From JAWVFM01 sp963841455 (GTDB lineage: Bacteria > Actinomycetota > Thermoleophilia > Solirubrobacterales > 70-9), in the NCBI GenBank assembly GCA_963841455.1, contig CAWJCU010000002.1, positions 124,001 to 188,000 of the forward strand: a stretch of DNA of 64,000 nucleotides. The letters run 5' to 3'. Made by a program: the position numbers and the translations under genes. The notes beneath the pieces were generated by a model. It was not told where the DNA came from. It searched no databases and was given only the letters and a program-made list of their open reading frames with translations. This document shows positions 1-9,500 of this stretch, piece by piece (positions within the stretch are counted from its first letter, which is position 1; every line of letters begins with the position of its first letter).

Positions 1-372
1 CGCCCTCGCGCGCTCGCAGGGCCGCCAGGCGTGGGCGCGCTTCAACCAGGCGCTCGCCGAGGGGCGCGTGCCCGGCCGCGAGGTGTTCGACGGCGCGATG
101 ATCATCGTCGGCGGCGCGTTCCTGCTCGCGCCCGGGTTCATCACGCGATGTCATCGGCCTCGCGCTGCTGATCCCCCTTCACGCGGGCGATCTTCCGCGG
201 GATCGTCGCCCGCCTCGCCCGCCGCCGCATCGTGATCGCGACGCCCGGCGGCGGTCTTCTCGCCGGCGGGCCCGGCCGCCGTCGCCCCGCGGCGGACTAC
301 GACGTCGAGGGGACGGCGCGCGAGGTCGACGAGACCGAACCCGAGCTTCCGCCGGGGCAGCCCCGTGGGTGA
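1..372 (+). pseudogene. fxsA: FxsA family membrane protein, 3' part, frameshifted
   Basis: The reading frame from the left edge encodes GREVFDGAMIIVGG and FLLAPGFIT, the hallmark region of FxsA, a small cytoplasmic-membrane protein whose E. coli member relieves F-plasmid exclusion of phage T7. The 5' end lies outside the window. After FIT the frame is lost through an apparent extra C near 145 and another near 181. With both removed the frame continues as DVIGLALLIP then TRAIFRGIVARLARRR and an acidic tail, ending in TGA at 370-372. Both lesions are single-base insertions, as elsewhere in this window, so I infer sequence error and an intact gene in the organism. The stop overlaps a GTG at 369 that may start the next gene. 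Confidence 0.75.
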
Positions 373-851
373 CGGCCGCACGCGTGAGGCTCGGAGCTCG
401 ACGGCGCGACCGCCGTCGAGTGGGACCTCGACGCGGCTCTCGCGGCGAGAGCGGGGAAGCGGGCCTCGCGATTCCCGTCGGGCCTGGACGCGACCCGCTG
501 GGAGCTCGCGACGGATGCTCACGGCCTCCTTCGACGACGGCGTCGGCTGCTCGGCGCTCGCCGCCCTGCGACCGGCGGGCGCCGGCGGCCACGGCGAGGA
601 GGCCGTGGCCGGGCTGCTGGTCCTCGGCGGTGAGCCGGTGTCGTCGACGAGACGCTCCTCTCCGTGGAGTACGACCCGGCGGGGCTGCCGCGGCGCGTCG
701 GCGTCGAGATCTACGAGAAGGCGGACTCGCTTCCCCGGCGGATGGCCGGCGAGCGCACCGGCGGTCGAAGGGCGGCCGACACGGCGCTCGCCATGCGCTT
801 CCGGGCGAGACGTCGGGGCACCGGTCGGCTGGTGACGTGCGGCCGGGCTGA
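369..851 (+). pseudogene. Unrecognised protein, about 160 aa, several frameshifts
   Basis: I do not recognise the family. A GTG at 369 overlaps the fxsA stop. Coherent protein-like segments occur in different frames: TAVEWDLDAALAARAG and FPSGLDATRWELATDAHG near 400-515, then FDDGVGCSALAALRP and HGEEAVAGLLVLGGEPV near 530-640, then VDETLLSVEYDPAGLPRRV near 650-710, and a final frame ending DVRPG with TGA at 849-851. At least three indels are needed to join them. The last A of the stop is the first base of the following ATG, a coupling-type junction, which supports a real gene spanning the interval. No signal peptide or membrane segment is visible. Function unknown. Confidence 0.45.
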
Positions 852-1493
852 TGGCGATCGAGGCGATCGTCTCGGACTTCGGCGGTGTCCTGACGACGCC
901 GCTCCTGCGCTCGTTCGCCGCCTTTCAGGACCAGACCGGCATCCCGTCCGAGGCTCTCGGCCGGGCGATGGGCCGCATCGCCGAGCGCGACGGCGAGCAT
1001 CCCCTCTTCGAGCTCGAGCGCGGTCGCATCACCGAGGAGGACTTCCTCTCCTCGCTTCGCACCGAGCTCGCCGCCGAGCTGGGGCACGAGCCCGAGCTCC
1101 ACCGCTTCAAGGAGATCTACTTCGACGCCCTGCGACCCGAACGAGCCGAATGATCGAGCTGATGCGGAGCCTGCGCGAGCCGCGGCTACCGGATGGCGCT
1201 GCTGACCAACAACGTGCGCGAGTGGGAGCCGCTGTGGCGCTCGATGCTGCCGGTCGATGAGATCTTCGAGGTCGTGGTCGACTCCGCCTTCGTGAGCATG
1301 CGGAAGCCCGAGCCCGGGATCTATGAGCTCACGCTGGAGCGTCTCGGAGGAATCGCGCCGGAGGCTGTGCTGTTCGTCGACGACGTCGAGATCAACTGCG
1401 ACGCCGCGCGCGAGCTCGGGCATGAGCGCGGTCCACTTCCGCGACGCCGAGCAGGCGATCGCCGAGGTCGAGGCGGCCCTCTCAGCGGGCTGA
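851..1493 (+). pseudogene. HAD-superfamily hydrolase, frameshifted
   Basis: The start gives MAIEAIVSDFGGVLTTPL, HAD motif I (here DFGGV), with an alpha-helical cap following. A later frame has MALLTNNVREWEP (motif II, TNN) and MRKPEPGIYELTLERLG then AVLFVDDVEINCDAA (motifs III and IV, K and DD). This is the class IA HAD group that includes phosphatases and dehalogenases; the substrate cannot be read. Frame breaks occur near 1138-1158 (extra A before ATGATCGAG), near 1187 (extra C) and near 1420 (extra G or C). With these removed the protein is about 212 aa ending EAALSAG. The start overlaps the preceding stop (TGATG). The 3' end overlaps the convergent MFS gene by 12 bp. Confidence 0.8.
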
Positions 1494-3017
1494 GGCCGGC
1501 ACAGGCGCCTCCGCCCGCTCGCGCAGCGGCGTGCCCGCCACCGCGCAATAGGTGCAGTGCTCCTCGTCGTGGTCGTGGTCGTACTTCGGGCCGCGCTCGA
1601 GAACATCGTCGCTGATCATCGTCCACGCGATGACGGCTCCGACGATGGCCGCGCCGGCACTTATGTACATCGCGGTCGTGAAGCCGTCTGAGATCGCCGT
1701 CGGGTCGTTGAACGCGGAGCCCGAAATGCCGGCGAGAAGCGGAAGGATCGCGACGGCGGCGAGCTGGGCCGTCCGCGAGACCGCGTTGTTGACGCCCGAG
1801 GCGACGCCCGAGTGGCGGGCGTCCGCGGCAGCGAGGGCCGTGGCCGTGATCGGCGCGACGGTGACCGAGAGCCCGAGGCCGAAGACGATGACCGCCGGGA
1901 GGATCGTGCCGAGGTAGGTCGAGCCGGGTCCGATGCGTGACATCAGCACCATGCCCACGGCGATCAGGATCGGGCCAAGGGTCAATGGGCGGCGGGGGCC
2001 ATGGTGCTGCGCCCACGCGCCGGCACGCGAGGAGAGGGCGAGCATGAGGGCCGTGATCGGGAGGGAGGCAGCGCCGGCGGCGAGCGGCGTGTAGCCGAGG
2101 GTCGTCTGGAGAACGGCGACGAGGAGGAAGAAGACGCCGCCGAGCGCGCCATAGACGACGAAGGTGAGGAGGTTCGCCGCGGTGAACTGGCGCGAGCGAA
2201 AGATCTCGAGGGGGAGCATCGGGCTCTCGGCCCGGCGCTCGACGCCGATGAAGACCAGCAGCGCCCCAGCGCCGAGCGCCGAGGCGAGCACGATCGCCCA
2301 AGCAGCCATTCCGGCCGCTCCCTGGATGAGAGCGAACGTGAGGCCGCCGAGCCCGAGGGCCGCGAGCACCGACCCGAGGACGTCGATCCGCCCGTGGACG
2401 GTGGGATCGCGCGTCTCGGGGATCCGGCGCAGCGCCATCGCGACGACGAGTGCGCCGATCGGCAGGTTGATGAAGAAGATCGCCCGCCAGGAGACGGCAT
2501 CGATGAGGTAGCCGCCGAGGAGCGGCCCGACGGCCGCACCGATGCCGGTGAATGCCGACCATGCGCCGATGGCGCGGCCGCGGTCGTCGGGGTGGAACGT
2601 CGCCTCGATGATCGCGAGGCTGGCAGGCGTCAGCAACGCCCCGCCGATGCCCTGGACCACCCTAGCTGCGATCAGAACGCCGACGCTCGGGGCGAAGGCG
2701 CACGCCGCCGATGCGAGGGTGAACCAGGTGACGCCGATGACGAAGAGGCGGCGGCGGCCGTAGCGGTCGCCGAGGGACCCGCCGAGCAGGATCAGCGCCG
2801 CGAGCGTCAGCAGGTAGCCGTTCAGCACCCATTGAAGGCCGCTGACGCCGGTGCCGAGGTCGCGCGCGATGGTCGGGAGGGCGACGTTCGTGACGGTGGC
2901 CTCGAGGAACGCGATCGCCGACCCGAGGACGGCGACGCCGAGCACCCACCAACCCGCGGGCGTCGCATAGCGAACCTCGATCCCCGACGCCTCAGCCGTC
3001 GCGGCAGCGGCTTCCAT
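1482..3017 (-). CDS. MFS multidrug exporter, DHA2 (EmrB/QacA) type
   Basis: The 511-residue protein has the 14-TMS architecture of DHA2 drug:H+ antiporters of the cytoplasmic membrane. Visible family signatures are FLEATVTNVALPTIARDLG in TM1, the loop motif A GGSLGDRYGRRRLF near residue 80-93, motif C-like GPLLGGYLIDAVSWRAIFF near 164-182, and NLPIGALV. Substrate is not predictable. The C-terminal tail after the last helix is unusual: KYDHDHDEEHCTYC within the last 35 residues, a His/Asp/Cys-rich stretch that could bind a metal. The start is the second of two adjacent ATGs. It is convergent with the HAD gene, overlapping it by 12 bp. Confidence 0.93.
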   Translation of the reverse strand: MEAAAATAEASGIEVRYATPAGWWVLGVAVLGSAIAFLEATVTNVALPTIARDLGTGVSGLQWVLNGYLLTLAALILLGGSLGDRYGRRRLFVIGVTWFTLASAACAFAPSVGVLIAARVVQGIGGALLTPASLAIIEATFHPDDRGRAIGAWSAFTGIGAAVGPLLGGYLIDAVSWRAIFFINLPIGALVVAMALRRIPETRDPTVHGRIDVLGSVLAALGLGGLTFALIQGAAGMAAWAIVLASALGAGALLVFIGVERRAESPMLPLEIFRSRQFTAANLLTFVVYGALGGVFFLLVAVLQTTLGYTPLAAGAASLPITALMLALSSRAGAWAQHHGPRRPLTLGPILIAVGMVLMSRIGPGSTYLGTILPAVIVFGLGLSVTVAPITATALAAADARHSGVASGVNNAVSRTAQLAAVAILPLLAGISGSAFNDPTAISDGFTTAMYISAGAAIVGAVIAWTMISDDVLERGPKYDHDHDEEHCTYCAVAGTPLRERAEAPVPASAR

Positions 3018-3073
3018 CCATCGGACGCTAGCGAGCGCGTCCAGCCGCGAATCCCGGCTAGGCGATTGGTGGC

Positions 3074-3529
3074 CTAGTTATCCGAGCCGACCCGGTCCCA
3101 GCAGTAGAGCTCGACCGCCTCCAGGGCCAGCTCCATCTGGCTGGCGGGCGAGAGCCAGTCGAGAACGGTCTCCAGCGCCCGCTCCTCGGTGACCCCGCGA
3201 TCAACCGCCTCCTCGCCGCGGAAACCGGCCGCGAGCTTCAGGGCCTCGCGGCGGTGCTCGCCGAGACCCGGGAACGCGGCCATGAGGAAGTCGCGATTGG
3301 GGAGCGGGTGGCCCACCTCCATGGAGGCGTGCCACGCCGCGAGCATCGAGATGTCGTCCTCGTCGAGCTCTGAGATCGCCCGGGCATAGTGGGCCTCGAG
3401 CTCGTCGTCGGGGATCTCGTCGACCCAGGCGCGCACGGCCTCCCCGAGGAGCTGACGGCGCGCCTCGCGGCCGACGGAGTCGGCGATGGCGCGGATGGCG
3501 TCGGCGGGATCGATGAAGCAGAGGGACAT
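3074..3529 (-). CDS. Hypothetical acidic helical protein, 151 aa
   Basis: I do not recognise a family. The chosen start, MSLCFIDPADAIRAIADSV, is the first ATG giving a compact protein; a longer frame reading upstream is Arg/Pro-rich and runs into the divergent addB promoter region, so I discount it. The protein is rich in Glu, Asp, Ala and Leu, with several predicted amphipathic helices (DDELEAHYARAISELDED, ALETVLDWLSPASQMELAL), no signal peptide and no membrane segment, so it should be cytosolic. It ends in YCWDRVGSDN. It is transcribed divergently from addB, with about 110 bp between starts. Confidence 0.65.
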   Translation of the reverse strand: MSLCFIDPADAIRAIADSVGREARRQLLGEAVRAWVDEIPDDELEAHYARAISELDEDDISMLAAWHASMEVGHPLPNRDFLMAAFPGLGEHRREALKLAAGFRGEEAVDRGVTEERALETVLDWLSPASQMELALEAVELYCWDRVGSDN

Positions 3530-3639
3530 CGCGAGGAAGGTAGACCGACGCGCAGACGGAACCCGCCTAAGCTCACGCCCGTCAGCAGGCGGCGCCGTGG
3601 CCGACCTATGCTGGGAACGATGCCCCGGAGGGACCGCTG

Positions 3640-6594
3640 ATGAGCCTGCGCCTGATCCTGGGGCCCCCAAACTCCGGCAGGGCCGGGGCCGTCCTCGAGG
3701 GGATGCGCGCGGCGATGGACCGCGAGCCGGTCCTGGTCGTTCCCGGGGGCGATGACGTCTCGGCGTTCGAGCGCGAGCTGAGCTCCAGCGACGAAGCCGC
3801 GATCGGGCTGGAGATCACCACCTTCGATCGCCTGTTCGAGGCCCTGGCGGAAGCCCTCGCCGTCCCAGTGGGCCCGGCGCTGACGCCTCCGCAGCGCCGC
3901 GCGCTGATCAGCCTGGCGATCTCGGCGACGCCGCTCCAGGCGCTCTCGCGGTCGTCGGGCGGGTCCGGCTTCGCCCCCGCGCTCGACGAGCTGATCTCGG
4001 AGCTAGAGGCCGCGATGATCGACCCGCGGACCTTCGCCGATCGAGCGGCCGAGGTCGCAGGCGGCGTCGAGAGAGAGCTCGCGCGCCTCTTCGCCGCCTA
4101 CGTCGAGCTCCGCGACCAGGCGGGCCGTCTGGACCCGGCCGCGCTTGCCGCGCCCGTTCTCGATGCGTTGCGGCGCGCGCCGGGGGCGTGGCGGCGTCCA
4201 GTCTTCGTCTACGGCTTCGACGACCTCACTGTCGTGCAGCGTGAGCTGATCGCCGAGCTTGGCCGCGAGGCGGCGGTCACCGTTGCCCTGACCTACGCCG
4301 ACCGCGACGCGCTGGCCGCGAGCGCGGGCGTCGTCGCGGAGCTCCGCGAGGGGCTCGGCGCCGACGAGGAGGCAGTGCTCGAGCACGATGGCTCTTACAC
4401 GTCGAGCCCGCTCCTCGACCATCTCGACCGCAGGCTCTTCGACGCTGACGCGGAGCTCGTCGAGCCCGACGAGGGCCTGGTGCTGCTGGAGTCGGCCGGC
4501 GAGCGCGGCGAGTTCGAGGCCATCGCGCTCGAGGCCGCAAGCCTGATCGCCGCCGGCACGCCGCCCGACGAGATTCTCATCGTCCTGCGCCACCCGGGCG
4601 CTTCCGGACCTCTGATGGCCACCGTGCTCGACGAGATGGGCGTGCCCGCGGCGCTGGAGACGCAGGTTCCACTGGGATCGACTGGGACCGGCGGGTCGCT
4701 GCTGGCGCTATGCCGCGCCGCCTCGCCCGGGGGAACCGCGGCAGACCTGCTGGCCCACCTGCGGCTCGACCCGGCGACGCCGCCCTCGATCGCCGACGGC
4801 CTCGAGCGCGCGCTCCGGCGCGGCCAGGTGGAGGGCGTGGACGAGGCGAGCGCCGGGTGGTCGGCGCCGCCACGGCACCTCGCCCGCCTGCGGGCTGCCG
4901 GTGACGCGGGCGAGTGGCTTCGCGCCCTGGCCCGGGCCGCACGGGAGATCGCCGAGGGCGCACACCGCGGCACCGCTCCGCTCGCCGAGCGCGACGGCCA
5001 TGACGGCCCACGCGTCCCGGTGGCCGCGATCGAGCTTCGCGCCGGCGCGACGGCCGCGAGCCTCCTCTCGGAGCTCGCGAGCGTCGGCGAGCTGCCGGGG
5101 TGCGAGATGCCCGATCTCGCCGATGCGATCGCCGCGATCGAGGGCGCCTCGGTCCCGGCTTGGCGCGGTCCGGCGGATGGCCGGGTCCGTATCTCGAGCC
5201 CGCAGCGCGCGCGGGGCGCTCGCGCGCGCTACGTCTTCTGCGGCTCGCTTCAGGACGGCGACTTTCCCGCCGCGGAGCCGGCAAACCCGCTCCTCGGCGA
5301 CGAGCGCCGCGCGGAGCTCGGCTTCCCGGCGCTTCGCCGGCGCGACGCGAGCGAGCGCGAGCGCTTCCTGTTCGCATCGTGCGTCTCGCGACCGACCGAG
5401 CGCCTGTATCTGAGCTGGCGCGCGAGCGGCGAGGACGGCGTCGCGCTCGCGCGCTCGCCCTTCGTCGACGAGGTGCTCGACCTCCTCGCGCCCGATCCCG
5501 TGGCCGCCGAGGCCGCGCTCACGCGCTCGCGAGGGCTCGAGCGGGTCGTGCCGGAGCCCTCGGAGGCCCCAACCGAGCGCCAGCTCGCCCGCGCGCTCGC
5601 GCTCTCACGCGAGATCGACCCGGCCGAGGACGATCTTCCCGGGCCGCTGGAGGCCGAGCCGGTGCTGGCCGCGCTCCGCGACCGCGACGGCGTCAGCGCC
5701 AACTCGCTCGAGGGGTGGATCGAGTGCCCCCATCGCTGGTTCGTCGACCACGAGCTGCAGCCGGTGCGCCTCGAGGAGCGAAGCGACCCCCTCTGGCTCG
5801 GCAGCGTCGTCCACGACGCCCTGGAGCGCCTCTACCGCGATCCGCCGGGCGGCGAGGCCATCCCCCGCCCAGCCGACGTCGAGCGCTGGAAGGAGCGCCT
5901 CGGCGAGCTGCTCGACGAGCTCGCCGACGGGGCCGCCGTCGGCGCCGAGCGAGTCGCCGCGCTCGCCCGCGCCCGGGTGCAGGTGGAGGCGTTCCTGGAC
6001 GCCGAGGCGTCCTCGGACACGCCGTTCCGGCCTCGGCCTCACCTGCTCGAGTGGAGGTTCGGCCTCGAGGACGGCGACGTCCCGTCGGTCGAGCTGGAAG
6101 GCCTGAGGCTCCACGGCATCGTCGATCGCATCGACGTTCACGCCGACGGGCGCACCGCGATCGTCCGCGACTACAAGACCTCGAAGGAGGTTCCGGGGGC
6201 GGCGGCGTTCGCCGACAAGGGCAGGCTCCAGATCCCGCTCTACATGATCGCCGCCCGCCGGCTCCTCGACCTCGACGTCGTCGGCGGCCTCTACCAGCCG
6301 CTCGGCGCATACGGAGATCGGCGACCGCGCGGGCTCCTTCTGCGCGACGAGCGGACGGATTCGCTCGACGCCCGCCGCAGGACGAAGGACGTATGCGATG
6401 CCGACGCGCTCGAGGAGCGCCTCGACGACGCGCTCGACCGCGCGCGGCGCGCGGCCGCGGAGATGAGCCGCGGCGCGATCGGCCGCCGCCCCCTGGGGGA
6501 CAGGTGCCCGAAGTACTGCAGCTACCAGGCGATCTGCCGCCTCGAGCGCGGCCTGGGCGACCCGGCCGACGAAGCCGACGCGGAGGAGCGATGA
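3640..6594 (+). CDS. addB: AddB-like helicase/nuclease subunit
   Basis: The 984-residue protein matches the AddB layout: an N-terminal helicase-like region starting LRLILGPPNSGRAGAV, and a C-terminal PD-(D/E)XK nuclease. The nuclease has LHGIVDRIDVHADG followed by AIVRDYKTSK (the D...DYK catalytic core near residues 825-850). Cysteines at about 696 (IECPHRWFVDHEL) and a cluster at about 955-966 (CPKYCSYQAIC) match the four-Cys iron-sulfur cluster that staples AddB-type nuclease domains. The Walker A equivalent reads GPPNSGRA with no Lys, so ATP turnover here is doubtful, fitting an accessory subunit. The partner is AddA immediately downstream; the stop TGA overlaps its ATG. Expected role: resection of double-strand DNA ends for homologous recombination. 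Confidence 0.9.
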   Translation: MSLRLILGPPNSGRAGAVLEGMRAAMDREPVLVVPGGDDVSAFERELSSSDEAAIGLEITTFDRLFEALAEALAVPVGPALTPPQRRALISLAISATPLQALSRSSGGSGFAPALDELISELEAAMIDPRTFADRAAEVAGGVERELARLFAAYVELRDQAGRLDPAALAAPVLDALRRAPGAWRRPVFVYGFDDLTVVQRELIAELGREAAVTVALTYADRDALAASAGVVAELREGLGADEEAVLEHDGSYTSSPLLDHLDRRLFDADAELVEPDEGLVLLESAGERGEFEAIALEAASLIAAGTPPDEILIVLRHPGASGPLMATVLDEMGVPAALETQVPLGSTGTGGSLLALCRAASPGGTAADLLAHLRLDPATPPSIADGLERALRRGQVEGVDEASAGWSAPPRHLARLRAAGDAGEWLRALARAAREIAEGAHRGTAPLAERDGHDGPRVPVAAIELRAGATAASLLSELASVGELPGCEMPDLADAIAAIEGASVPAWRGPADGRVRISSPQRARGARARYVFCGSLQDGDFPAAEPANPLLGDERRAELGFPALRRRDASERERFLFASCVSRPTERLYLSWRASGEDGVALARSPFVDEVLDLLAPDPVAAEAALTRSRGLERVVPEPSEAPTERQLARALALSREIDPAEDDLPGPLEAEPVLAALRDRDGVSANSLEGWIECPHRWFVDHELQPVRLEERSDPLWLGSVVHDALERLYRDPPGGEAIPRPADVERWKERLGELLDELADGAAVGAERVAALARARVQVEAFLDAEASSDTPFRPRPHLLEWRFGLEDGDVPSVELEGLRLHGIVDRIDVHADGRTAIVRDYKTSKEVPGAAAFADKGRLQIPLYMIAARRLLDLDVVGGLYQPLGAYGDRRPRGLLLRDERTDSLDARRRTKDVCDADALEERLDDALDRARRAAAEMSRGAIGRRPLGDRCPKYCSYQAICRLERGLGDPADEADAEER

Positions 6595-9500
6595 GCGCCG
6601 CCGAGATCGCCGCCGCGGCGCCGGAGGGCGCGCTGTCGGACGCGCCGACGAACGAGCAGCTCGCTGCCGTCTCGACGCGCGATAGCGACACGTTCTGCGA
6701 GGCCGCCGCCGGCAGCGGCAAGACGCGGGTGCTCGTCGAGCGCTACTGCGAGGCCCTCGTGAGCGACGGCGTCGCGGTGGACCGCGTCCTCGCTTTCACG
6801 TTCACCGAGCGGGCGGCGGCCGAGTTGCGCGGTCGGGTGCGGAAGCGGTTGAACGAGCACGCCGGCGCCGCGCGGGCGGCCGGCGATGCCGCGCGCGCCC
6901 GCGAGCTTCGCACGCTGGCTCGCTCGACCGAGCGGGCCTGGGTGATGACGATCCACGCGTTCTGCCGCCGGCTCCTCGCGGCTCACCCGCTCGCGGCCGG
7001 CCTCGACCCTCGCTTTCGGGTGCTCGACGAGGCGGAGGCCGCACGCCTTCGCGAGCGCGCGGTCTCCGACGCGCTGGCGAGCGTCGCGGCCGGGGCCGAC
7101 GACGCGACCTCGCGGGCCCTCGCCGCCTACCGGCCCTACCGACTCGGCGACATGGCGGTCGCAGCGCACGAGCGGCTTCGCAGCCAGGGGATGGCCGCGC
7201 CGAGGCTCCCGGTCGTGCCGGGCCCCGTGCGCTCCGTCGCCGAGGGCGACGAGCGCGAGGACCTCGACGCGGCGGAGGCCGGGGCGGCGATCGCCGCACG
7301 CTCTGCCCTCGAGGCCGTGCTCGAAGCGTTCGCGGCCCGATACCTGGAGCTGAAGCACGCCCGCTCGGCACTCGACTTCGGCGACCTCGAGCTCGAGGCC
7401 CTGAGGCTCCTGCGCGAGCACGAGGGAGTCGCCGCGGCATGGCGGGGACGCTTCGAGCACATCCTCGTCGACGAGTTCCAGGACACGAACCGGACCCAGC
7501 TCGCTCTCGTCGACGCCCTGCGCGGGCCCGACACGAAGGTGTTCGTCGTCGGCGACGAGAACCAGTCGATCTATCGCTTCCGCAACGCCGACCTCGAGGT
7601 GTTCCGCGCCGAGCGGGAGCGGGCGACCGCGCGCGGGACCGCGATGATCCGCCTGGGGCGCAACTTCCGCTCCTCGGCGAGCGTCCTCGGCGCCGTCAAC
7701 GAGCTCGGTGCAGCCCTCCTCGGGGGCTTTGCGCCGCTCGCGGGCGGCTCCAGCGAGGAGGCGGGGCCGGCGACCGAGCTCCTGCTGACGTTCGACGGAC
7801 GCGGCAGGGACGACGCGAAGTGGTCGGACTTCGCCGGGGCGCTCGACCCGCCGCCCTCCGAGCGCACGGCCTCGCTCGTCGCCGAAGCCAGGGCGCTCGC
7901 GCTGCGACTGCGCGAGCTGGTCGACGCCGGCGAGGCAGCTCGCGGCGAGATCGTCGTTCTCCTGCGGGCCTTCACCCACGTCGACGCCTACGAGGACGCG
8001 CTGCGCCGCGCCGGGCTCGAGCCCTACGTCGTCGGCGGGCGGGGCTACTGGTCGCAGCAGCAGGTGGAGGACGTGATTCGCCTGCTCGCGGTGATCTCGA
8101 ATCCCCTCGACGACGAGATGCTCTTCGGCGCCCTCTCCTCCCCTGCCGGCGGCGTGAGCCCCGATGCCCTCTGGCTCCTTCGCGAGGCGGCGGGCCCGAA
8201 CCGGCACGTCTGGCCGCTCGTCGCGTGGCGCTTCGGCGATGGCCGCGAGCCCTCTGACGTCGACGCCTCCGCGATCGAGACGGTGCCGCCGGCGGACCAG
8301 GCTCGGATGCGCCGGTTCTGCGAGACCCTCGCCGACCTGCGCGCGGCCGCGCCGGTGACTCCCCTCGAGGGCCTGATCGACCAGGCGATCAGTGCGTTCG
8401 ACTACGACCTGTTGCTGCTCGAGCGGTCGAACGGGGCCGCCCGCCTGGCAAACGTGCGCAAGCTGATGCAGCTCGCGCGCGAGTACGAGCGCCACGAGGG
8501 CCGGGACCTGGCCGGCTTCCTCGCCGCGGCCGAGGCCAGCACCGAGCGCGATGAGCGGGAGGGGATGGCGGCGGTGCGCGCGGAGGGCCACGACGGCGTT
8601 CGGGTGATGACCATCCATGCCGCGAAGGGTCTCGAGTTCCCGATCGTGGCCGTCCCGGACCTCGGCCGTGGCCTCAACGCGGGCCACCGCGCCGGCGACA
8701 TCGTGATCGGCGCGGCGGCCGATGACCGTGAGCCGCCGTTCGGCATGCGCCTCGCCTTCCCCACCAGGGCGTCATTCGGCCTCTGGGAGCTCAAGGAGCT
8801 CCACGGGGAGGAGAGCGAGGCCGCCGCGGAGGAGGGATGCCGGCTCACCTATGTCGGCGCGACGCGCGCCGAGCGCCGCCTGATCCTGAGCGGGACCTTC
8901 AAGGAGGCGCACCTCGCGGCCGCCGACCCGAAGCCCAACGACTCCCCTCTCCGGCGGCTCCTCCCACGGCTGGCCGAGCGCGGTTTCGAGGGCGCCGACA
9001 CCGAGCTGCGCCTGCCGGGCCCGCCGGGCAGGCCGGCCGAGGTCGGCCTGCGGATTGCCGTCAGCCGCCCCAGCGAGGAGGCGGCGGCGGCCCTCGCGCG
9101 CCGGTTCGCAGCCCCCCCGCGTCAGGTGCCGTCCGGGGCGGGCGGGGACAACCTGATCGAGGGCCTGCCCCGCCCGACGCCGGTCGGCCACCTCTCCTAC
9201 TCGGCGCTTTCGGACTACGAGCGCTGCGGCTACCGCTTCTACGCCGAGCGGGTGCTGGGCCTGAGCGAGCTGGTCGAGCCGGGCGCCGGCGCGAACGGCG
9301 GCGAGCACGGCGGTGCGCTCGCCTTCGGCAGCGCCGTCCACGCCGTGCTCGAGTGGAGCGCCCGCAACGGGTGGGCCGAGCCCGTACCCGAGGTCGTCGC
9401 GGAGCGTCTCGTCGCCCACGGCGGCGCTGCCGCCCAGGCCGATCGCGCCCTCGATCTCGTTCGAGGCTGGCTTGCCAGCGACCTCGCGCGCGAGCTCGGC

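Noticed and set aside
5100..6590. N-terminal extension of AddA by 497 residues
   Set aside because: The sequence is Arg/Ala low-complexity antiframe of addB; the ATG at 6591 has the normal AddA N-terminus.
6522..8687. A 721-aa minus-strand ORF opposite addA, and similar long antisense frames opposite gltB, atpA, atpD and the sugar genes
   Set aside because: High GC leaves antisense frames open; they show no family motifs and overlap well-supported genes.
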